Assembly (NCBI RefSeq): GCF_963678635.1
Contig: NC_087067.1
Span: forward strand, 53,372,233-53,436,232
DNA from: Symsagittifera roscoffensis
Lineage: Eukaryota; Xenacoelomorpha; Acoela; Convolutidae
Reading direction: 5' to 3'
DNA: 64,000 bases
This document shows, piece after piece, positions 56,391 through 64,000 of the stretch. A program made the position numbers and the translations under genes. The notes beneath the pieces were generated by a model. That model did no database searches, had not been told where the DNA came from, and saw only the letters and a program-made list of their open reading frames with translations. Numbering within the stretch: the first letter of the stretch is position 1; the number at the start of each line of letters is the position of its first letter.

Positions 56391-57900
56391 ACGAGATGGT
56401 TGGACAAGTCTGGACATCCAATCCCAGGACATACTGAGTTACCTGTAGAGAAGGCAGCCGAGAGAAGGATTCTATCCAGGAAGGAACCGGTTCCCTTGGA
56501 TCTGTTTCTGCGCTCAAACCTGGTTCAGCAGGAACTATCTCGCATGAACATAAACCACCTCTCATTGTTGGATAAAACAGTTCAGGTCACAACGCAAGTG
56601 ATGCGGATGCTGGGTGGATTGTATGAGAGAGAAATGACTAGAGATGACTCCGAGTGGGCAGCAGCCATGGCATCACTGACAGTCTGCGAGAAGGTGAAGA
56701 TCATGCCGTCAAGACGACAACACAAAGAAAATGAAAGGGATTGTTGGACTATAGTTCAGCAACTAGTGTCCTCGATACCCCAAAACGTCTTGACAAGCAC
56801 AAAATACAAACGGAAAGAACAGTAGAACGATATGCAAAAGAAAACCGTTATATTCGAAGACCAGGATAAGGAAGATGAGAAGGTTGAACGAAAGTTGGGG
56901 CAAGATTGTTTGTTCGGGGAAACGAACAGTGAGAAGAACAGGCGAGTTCAGGATCAACACCCTGGACAAGAAAGTTTGTCCGGGAGTCTGATGTAGATGC
57001 AAAAGTTCCTGATGAGGAACAGAACCTGGAGAACAAAATGTCCGGGAGAACAAATCTAGTCTGATGTAGATGCAAAAGAACCTGGAGAACAAATCTAGTC
57101 TGATGTAGATGCAAAAGTTCCTGATGAGGAACAGAACCTGGAGAACAAAATGTCTGGAGTTCAGATGGATGAATAGAACGCACAGAACTGATCCGGAGGA
57201 GGGAACATGCTCTATCGCAGACTCTTCAATGGATGATAACTCCCGGAATTCAGGAATCGACACCTATTCAGACAGGAACTCGAGCTCAGGATCAGACAAG
57301 TCAGAGCTAGCGATCCACACACTTTTGGTGGAAACTCGAGCAAGGGATCTTGATAGGGAGGTATATCAAGACCATGACAGTGATCGCTACCTCATACCAG
57401 GTGAAAGAGTCTTTGACAATGCAGCAGATGATCTGGAAACAATAGCAGTGTCGAAACGTTCGATAAGCTTGTTGCCGCAAAAAGAGGTAGCCAGGACTGA
57501 TCTTCAACCGTTCGAACAAGAAACACAACCATTGGCGAAGATTTGGTGCGTTAAGATGGAAGATGACACGCGTCAACCAGATGAAATGAGCAGTCGGATG
57601 AGGGTCATGAAGACGTACTTGAAGGCGAGATACAGACTCTCGGACCTACTAGGAGCACAGAGAAATGACCGCATGACAAGTAACCTGAAAAGATGGATTG
57701 AAAAAGGAATTCCAGACAAAGGCGATCTGGAGGAAGACACTTACCGCATTCTGAGACAGTATTTTATGCAGAAAGTGGGAAGGTTATATCTGAACAAGGA
57801 CGGGATTGTGGCTTGCAAGAAAAGAGAAGAAAACAAAGTGCTGTACAAATATATTGCGATAGTGTTGCCACAACTCTATCAAACAGAATTTTTATTCAGG
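56391..57900 (+). pseudogene. pol: RNase H-integrase linker (copy C)
   Basis: Pieces 56229-56825 and 57109-57975 match the linker of A and B. The acidic LSGE part (about 56880-57170) is scrambled by a local tandem duplication and by loss of one G in each TTGTCCGGGGAG. The helical integrase front (KTYLKARYRLSDLL, YFMQKVGRLYLNKDG) is intact. The position of the TAA shared by A and B reads TTA here (TEFLFRSHDQ). Confidence 0.75.
56986..57155 (+). repeat. Local tandem duplication in the linker (copy C)
   Basis: GTCTGATGTAGATGCAAAAG starts at 56986, 57059 and 57098, each followed by similar CCTGGAGAACAAA sequence. A and B have a single copy. Confidence 0.85.
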
Positions 57901-58252
57901 TCACATGATCAGATGGACCATCAGGGAATCGACAAACTATACCAGAGGATTCTGAAACGCTTTGAGTGGCCTTGAATGAAAAAGGCATGCGAGAAGTGGG
58001 TAACAGCATGTCTGTCATGCCAACAGGTCAAGGATCCAAGGAAGTTGCGATTTCCCTTGCAGTCGTTCGAGTCATCTGAATTTAACGAGGTGGTGCAGAT
58101 TGATCATCAAAAGATATGCATGACAGACAGTGGTTACAATCAAGTCTTGGTCATGATAGATCACTTCACGAAGTGAGCAGAGGCCGTGCCCTGCATAACT
58201 GCCTCAGCAGAAAGAAGAGACTTGCGATCACCTAATCAACACGTGTCACGCG
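57901..58252 (+). pseudogene. pol: Integrase remnant (copy C)
   Basis: HDQMDHQG and TACLSCQ of the HHCC module and the first catalytic Asp (QIDHQ) are present. A TGA at 57973-57975 and another at 58174-58176 interrupt it. Homology stops in the helix after the first Asp (about 58245). The second Asp, the Glu, the C-terminal domain and the macrodomain are deleted. Confidence 0.85.
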
Positions 58253-58425
58253 TCTTCACGTGTCACGTGTCATGGAAGATGACACGCGTCAACCAGATGA
58301 AATGAGCAGTCGGATGAGGGTCATGAAGACGTACTTGAAGGCGAGATACAGACTCTCGGACCTACTAGGAGCACAGAGAAATAACCGCATGACAAGCATC
58401 TTGCATCGATCTTTCCATGCAAGAT
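58253..58425 (+). other. Deletion junction with 125-base templated insertion (copy C)
   Basis: Between integrase and ORF2 lies 58272-58396, a copy of 57556-57680 with one difference. It is preceded by repeated CACGTGTCAC and followed by a 9-base inverted repeat (ATCTTGCAT, 10-base loop, ATGCAAGAT; 58398-58425). It replaces about 2.9 kb that B has between about 33885 and 36780. This is the pattern of error-prone repair with template switching. Confidence 0.85.
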
Positions 58426-59842
58426 CTTAACGGCACGATTGAAGAACTGGAGAAGACCAGAAGGGAGCTGGACGAAATGACCAAGACCATGCTCAGTACA
58501 GAAGAAGATAGAGAAATGTGGAAGAAATTGTTTGAAGATTGCAACAAGAAGCAGAGTGAAGAAATAGAGCGCTTGAGGCGAGAGTACAAAGAGCGATCGG
58601 AGCGGCTGGCGTTGACGACAGCCGTAGAAAAAAAGATACCTACAAGGAATATTCCTCGAGGGCAGTCCCCGATGGAACTTTTGACGCCTCGAGAATGGAG
58701 TCAAACGACGGAGACGCGACTCCGGCTACAACTGGTCGAGTGACAATCCCGGACCCCTAGGTGACCCAGTCGTGGAGCAAACGGTGAGAAAATTGATGGA
58801 GACAGCTGGGCGATTGGTCGCTAATAGGAATGCACCAGGTTTCGGGGTGAATGCACCCTATGGAACAATCGATGACACAGGCAAAGTACAAATCTCCCAA
58901 GAGATGACGACAAGAACGGGAGCTAGTGATACAACGTTACCAAAAAAGAGCTCTAAGGTTCCAGATAGAAAGATACGCGAAATTCCGACGAAGAAAGTGT
59001 CCCGAGTGATTGACGTGCAGAAGAACATTCAGTTGAAGTATAGCTTCACAGGTGTTCCGGACACGGATTCGAGAGCCTGCTTCAATCGATCGACTTGGAG
59101 CCCAGCAGTAAACCTGCAGCAACCGCCACTTGGGACATCACATCTGATACTGGGTGATCCTTAAGGGAGGATCCTTAACATAATGATCCTAATAGAGAGG
59201 AATCGTATCAACGAAATGTATCAAGAGGCTCAGGTGAGGAATAGGCACGATGGGAGTCAATGGTGGTATGCCTGTTTACTACTCTCTGGCAGAAATTCAG
59301 CTGCGCGGTACTGACCGTCTGCACCAATGAGCACGAAAATGATGACAGCGACAGGAAGAAGACATAATGAAGAAGTCATCAGGTGGAACAACATCCTGAG
59401 AAATCTTGCGAGTCGGAATGCTGGTCCGTTGATCCTTAGGGACATTGAACACGAGCCGACAGCCATGGATCAGGTCAGACTAACCACTGATGGGATCCAC
59501 TTTCATAGCCTTTAAGGACAAGCCTGGTTGAAACGAGTCTTCCAGAAGCGATTGGATGAAATGGAAGTCGAGCTATTTGACACGGGAGTGCTGAAGAAGG
59601 AAGAATTTGAGAATGAAACGGCGATTTCAACCTTTGTACCCCCTAATTTGGAAACATGTTTGGGAACGTTCCCAGTCGTGACGACCTACAAGCCGCAAAG
59701 TTCTAGCGAGCCGGGGCAAAGGACATATGCAAAGGACCTATCAATCCGACCGCGGAGACGACCAGCACCTCTAGATCGGATACAAGATCAGAGACGACGA
59801 GCACCAGTCGAGGGGAGCGACACCCGGATAGGAGCTCCCTGA
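58426..59842 (+). pseudogene. ORF2 N-terminal region with degenerate SGNH domain (copy C)
   Basis: Pieces 58417-58743 (coiled coil), 58772-59164, 59327-59515 and 59528-59842 line up with A. The nucleophile block reads ILGDP followed by a stop, so the Ser is lost. About 100 bases or more around the GTND block are missing or scrambled. The TTDGIHF block survives at about 59485. The N-terminal head, including the natural start, lies in the deleted part. Confidence 0.78.
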
Positions 59843-61406
59843 TGGGGTCGAGGCCCATACCTTCTCCCTGGCATATGTACAAAGAAGATCTGATGAAATT
59901 AAACCTTCAGACGGTGAGCTTTGCAGCAGATGCCATGAGGATGTTGAACGGAGCGAGATTGTCTGTCAACCGAATGTACTCAATAACAGGCGTGGACTGT
60001 TTTATAGCCGCTGGAATAAACTTCAGCTCTATAACCGCCTTGAGATAGATTTGCCGATTTAGAGGGACTGCCCTCAAACAAAACAATGAGTCCAGTGAAT
60101 GCAAGACCATTGCAAGAGGTGAAACTGAACCACGATGAAGGAAATTCAGAGGAAAGACCCGGAAGATTCTTGACGACGAGGGCACCGATCGGACAACACG
60201 TAAAAAATATTCAGGCAGGTGAAAGCACCCCCAGGACACGTAAAAGAGAGAGCGTACCCGAAACAAGTGAAACAAGAAGGTGATATTCAGAGATACGGTG
60301 GATTGAAGGCAATCAAGAAAGATGAGACCATCTTTGCTGCGTATGACAAGGCAGAAATGAGGAAGGCAAAGATTATGGTAGTTGCGAGTTCAGACTTCGT
60401 GTATACCTCCAAGTCTCCGTTTTGGCCTGATGTTATAATGTTGGCGGCGGTCGACATAGACCTAATGCAATCTGTGTCGATAGCAATGAAGGTACAACGG
60501 CAGACAGAAATGAACAACTGTATTCAATGGCATCAATGACCATCTACAGAGCAGGGGTTTCCTGGGCAGACTCGGAGAGCCTACGACAGCCGAAGCCGCT
60601 GTATGGCCAGCTATAAAGGATAACCTCGAATCAATGGGTGAAGTAGTAGATACCCTGAAAGAAGGTGCCGTCACTAAAATAACACCGAGCGCCGTGTTTG
60701 CACTATCTCCGGGATATGCACATCTCACGAATGGACTGAAGTTCGTGTATGTAATGGTGGCTCTGCTCTCGGAAGGGAAATATGATGTAATCATATCTGC
60801 CCCATATCGCGGATTAGAGATGGACAATGTGAGGCCACTCAGGGCTGAGCTACCTGCGGTGTGAACTGACATCTCGAATGCGATGCGAAGATTTAAGAAC
60901 CATTCACTACACATGTTAATGTTAGACGAAGTGCTGGGGTTGGAACTGTCCAACTTCAGTCGACAACTCAAACTGAAGCCCTTACTATGACCATCGAGTA
61001 ATCGCTTCCGAGGAATGGAAAAAAAGAGAGAAGAGAGAGAAGAGAGAACTCCAAGGAGACCAGAGCTCATTTGGAAGCGATGGTTTTGAGAACGAAACCA
61101 GAGGCCAACCAGTGGCTGCACTTGACCCCTCAGATAGCAGCTTTGGGCGCGGATGCTTTCGAGCGATGCCCAGTGATGATCAGAAAGATCCATGCCTACT
61201 TAGTGAAAGAGGTAAACCTGGCCGAAAATGCTGAAGAGAAATCAGTCGAGTTCGTGAACAGAGTGCGCCAAGTGACCCTGGAAACTTTCTGGACACAGAT
61301 TGTGAAGGAAAAAGAAGGCTTTGACCGGACTGACAGCATGTTGGAAGGGCTAGGAGCCGGATGGACCTCGTCCTTCTTCGCGAAAATATACCCTTCACTT
61401 TCTTGA
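59843..61406 (+). pseudogene. ORF2 GINDH region (copy C)
   Basis: Pieces 59842-60048, 60086-60283, 60219-60539, 60634-60864 and 61071-61406 match the A and B region. The GINDH segment itself is damaged by a small deletion near 60523 (a NDH-like GGCATCAATGACCATC remains in another phase). The frame at about 61300 is intact, whereas A and B share a one-base deletion there. Confidence 0.7.
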
Positions 61407-62642
61407 TATCTGATAAAAGAAGTACTCCAAGTAGTTGTAGAAGTATCAATCGTTGAATTACTAGCCCTATTTGTGACGTTTGGGGTAGAGAACTTTTTGA
61501 AATTACCAGCGATACTGCTCACTCAAGGAGTAAAGATTTTGCGATTAGATGGACTTCTAACGTTGATTGCGATAACGCATGGAAACTTGGGAGGGTTGAT
61601 GAATCCGGAGCAGATGACAGATAACGTGAGGAAGTTCGACGTGAAACGATCTACGGATTCCTGGAACAAGATAAAAGATTTGCGACATACTCTTATCCAG
61701 TACCTCCTGCAGCTGAATCGCTTTGGAACAGGAGATGATGAAACGATTGAGAGGGAGGAAGACGTGCGACGTCATGCTGGCGGCATCCCCCGTCTAACTG
61801 ATCTGAGCTTAGCTATGAGGACCGATCACTTAGTATTGTTCAGAGGAGCCACGGAGTTCGTGACGGTCATATAGGGACCTGCAGTCACGTTTGCGTTCCC
61901 TGATGTTAAGGTGGTAGCATACAGGAGGTCGTTGCTGCACCTGAACCTCATATCAGCAGTGGACGAAAGCGCGCTGAATTGGTGTGAGCAGCGTGTACTT
62001 CGAAAGTTCATGAGTTAAGACCTTTTGTTTGCAAAGATATCGGAGCCAGAGAAGACGGTCATTAACTTTGACGATCACTTCCGTGATCGTATGGGAGAAG
62101 TGGACAGGGGGCACGTTGAAGTTTTCCCTAAACTCCGGAATCTAAGACCCTACGACAAAACAAACGGCGGGGTCACAAGAATTCCTCGACTGACCGCAGC
62201 ATATCATAAGGTGAGAGATGAGACGAAAGGTTGGGGTGATTATAAGAAATTGCCGGAGGAAATCCCTGAATTCCCTCTGATAAGAAGGATGTTGCTCGGA
62301 GCAGTCTCCGCAGTGCAAACTCCTAGGTTGAGAGCTTTTGAGACTAATAGAAGGAGGATGGCGAAATTCTCAGAAACGATAGACCCGTGTTTTGTGGGCA
62401 GAAATGCCGCATTGCTGCATTATACCCAGTTTGCTTACACGGATGAAGCAACGAGAAGACGAATGAGCAATGCAGCGACTCCAAAGCCTGGGAGGTTTGA
62501 CGAGGAATGCGCGAAACTGGATCTAGCAACTATGGTGATGAGAGGCAAGGCTGAAATAACAGAAGCCTCCCTGATCTTAACGAGTGTGAAACCGTCAAAG
62601 CACTTCATGAGGAGGAGGAAGATCAGTCAGCTGGCAGGCTAA
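61407..62642 (+). pseudogene. ORF2 middle region (copy C)
   Basis: Pieces 61473-61874 and 62025-62642 keep LTLIAITHGNLGGL, FDDHFRDRMGEV and VQTPRLRAFETN. A TAG at 61872-61874 and TAA at about 62016 interrupt it. The end (after TEASLILTSVKP) is scrambled relative to B, with about 60 bases missing. Confidence 0.7.
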
Positions 62643-64000
62643 TTGTACTGAAATTTTTTGATGGGACCAGGAGTGAAGAGTAAGGGCCCTCAAATTCAGG
62701 AAAGAACCTAGAACGAGACGATGGGCAGGGAGGAAGCCGTCGATCGAAAGAACCTATGCAATGGGATCCCGGTCAAGCTGAGAAAGAAGACGATAAGGCT
62801 TCGACATGAGGATTATCCAGCCTAGACTCTGAAAATTTCCTCAGTGATTGAAAGCGACGACTGAGCCAGCAGATGAGGGTACTTCCACGCTGGAAACCCC
62901 GTCGGCCTTTATGGGAACGAACCGGAAATTGCCGGAGAGCAGCTCTCCGAGCAATTCTAAAAATATCGAACAGAAACTCTTGATGGAATCACCAGGGAGA
63001 AGAAGAAAAGAAGGCGCTGCCAGAGTAACTTTCTTGGGAAGGTTGCCCCAAGAAGAGTGGGAGGTGCACCATAGAGACCATGAAAATAGGACGGGATGCA
63101 GAATGGATAGAGTGGCCTTCATGGAAGAGGTTTGGACAGTAGTTCAGAGCTACGGAACCCAGTCTAATTTGACACTAGGTCTCAACCGACCACTAATGCG
63201 GGAAGTCCTTGACAAACTCGACGAGTGTGAGGGGAGATTGAGCGAATTTTTGATCGACTCGGCCACTGACGAAAGTGAGGCAAACCCTCCTATCAAGATG
63301 ACGCCGCAAGAAGACAAAGGAGAAGTGGTATATCTGTCAAGAACCAGGAAGGGAACGAAGCGATCAAAATTGGTGATTGACAAATTTAATGGGATGAAAA
63401 TGAAACTGGGCAGCAAGGTGACATTGAGGAAAGCGGGAAAGACAAAGGTGGATTCCGAAATCTCAATGAAAGCTGCCAACTCAGCGAAAAGAAAACGCGT
63501 CGAAGAAGCTATGGACTTAGGACAGGGTGATGATCGATTACCTGTCACAGACAGGATAATGACTGATGTAGCGATGGTGCCACTCCTTCTCATGGCAGGA
63601 ATAAAATCAACCGGTCACAAAACCAAGATGAGTGACAGCACTCTGACTGGAGCGACGTTAGAGACAGAGATACTCAGCCAATGTGGAGAGAGTACCATTA
63701 AAGACTTTAAACCGTTTCTCATTAGTAACGGAAAGGGAATCTTCGTAGGACTGCTATTACCAGTGGAATATAACCGACTGACAGTGTCGGAAACTGTATC
63801 GATTGATGAACTGCCAGTGGATACATGGAGATGTTAGAGGACAAAAATTCGGCCAGGGGACACTTAATGGCTCTGGAAGACAAAAGTGCCATGGAAGGTT
63901 ATTTGGAGACGATGATGCAAGGCACCACTCTGAAGCAGAAGGCATACGGGACCTTGGTATTGTCCGAAATGCACGCAGAAACGATCGAGCAATTAGTGAG
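62643..64000 (+). pseudogene. ORF2 C-terminal region, cut by window edge (copy C)
   Basis: Piece 62848-63837 (329 codons) matches the first third of the 1,245-codon region of A: LPESSSP, WEVHHRDHENRTGCRMDRVAFMEEVW, MREVLDKLDECEGRLSE and VYLSRTRKGTKRSKLVIDK. A small indel near 63835 shifts the frame, and the match continues to the last base of the window. Confidence 0.75.

Larger units (their letters stand above)
45660..64000 (+). mobile_element. Ty3/gypsy-type retroelement, copy C, scrambled 5' part, cut by window edge
   Basis: The same gene order as A and B is seen from gag (50795) to the C-terminal part of ORF2 at 64000. Similarity to A and B is lower than between those two. The 5' part is rearranged, with duplicated LTR-like pieces, an unrelated tandem array and an assembly gap. 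About 2.9 kb covering most of integrase, the macrodomain and the intergenic region is missing. The left boundary is uncertain because the LTR before it belongs by sequence to B. Confidence 0.88.

Overview
The window is eukaryotic, repeat-dominated DNA, most likely from an invertebrate animal. AT-rich noncoding stretches and T-rich TTTTCAG-like acceptors suggest a nematode, but no host gene is present to prove it. There are no recognisable RNA genes and no intact host genes. About 95% of the window is three copies (called A, B and C here) of one giant Ty3/gypsy-type LTR retroelement, all damaged, plus a tandem-repeat patch and one 200-base assembly gap.

Layout. Element A lies on the minus strand (about 22476 down to 1, its 3' end beyond the left edge). 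After a 199-base spacer, element B lies on the plus strand from 22676 to about 45659. A and B face each other head to head, so 1 to about 44.8 kb is an imperfect palindrome with arms of about 22 kb. Element C follows on the plus strand: a scrambled 5' part (45660-50794) with tandem repeats, a FLYWCH-like fragment and the N gap, then coding remnants running off the right edge. B is framed by two LTRs of about 538 bases (22676-23213 and 45122-45659) that differ at about 20 positions by eye. Both begin TGTGACATTC and carry a TATATAAA box and a TGACGTCA site.

How the genes work together. Reading along the element: LTR, an unusually long leader (about 3.2 kb, rich in an ATCCGGAGGGGTC-like motif), then a gag-pol region of about 9.5 kb. 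Gag-pol encodes an acidic N-terminus, a coiled coil, a capsid-like Retrotrans_gag region, two CCHC knuckles, an aspartic protease, reverse transcriptase, RNase H, an uncommonly long linker and an HHCC/DD35E integrase with a GPF module. It ends in a C-terminal domain that looks like a TARG1-type macrodomain. After about 400 bases with a candidate splice acceptor, a second giant reading frame of about 8.9 kb (ORF2, about 2,900 codons) occupies the env position. ORF2 carries a coiled coil and a complete SGNH-hydrolase signature (best in A), then a conserved region with a GINDH motif, then about 1,600 codons with no family I recognise. No signal peptide or membrane anchor typical of Env was seen.

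State of the copies. Every copy has frameshifts, stops and deletions. A has lost a gag knuckle and the start of RT. B has an in-frame loss of the SGNH core and a YVDD to YVDN change. C has lost most of integrase, the macrodomain and the intergenic region in one event, filled by a 125-base copy of nearby sequence. A and B share several lesions that C lacks, yet their LTRs differ far more than their interiors, which points to recombination or conversion between subfamilies.
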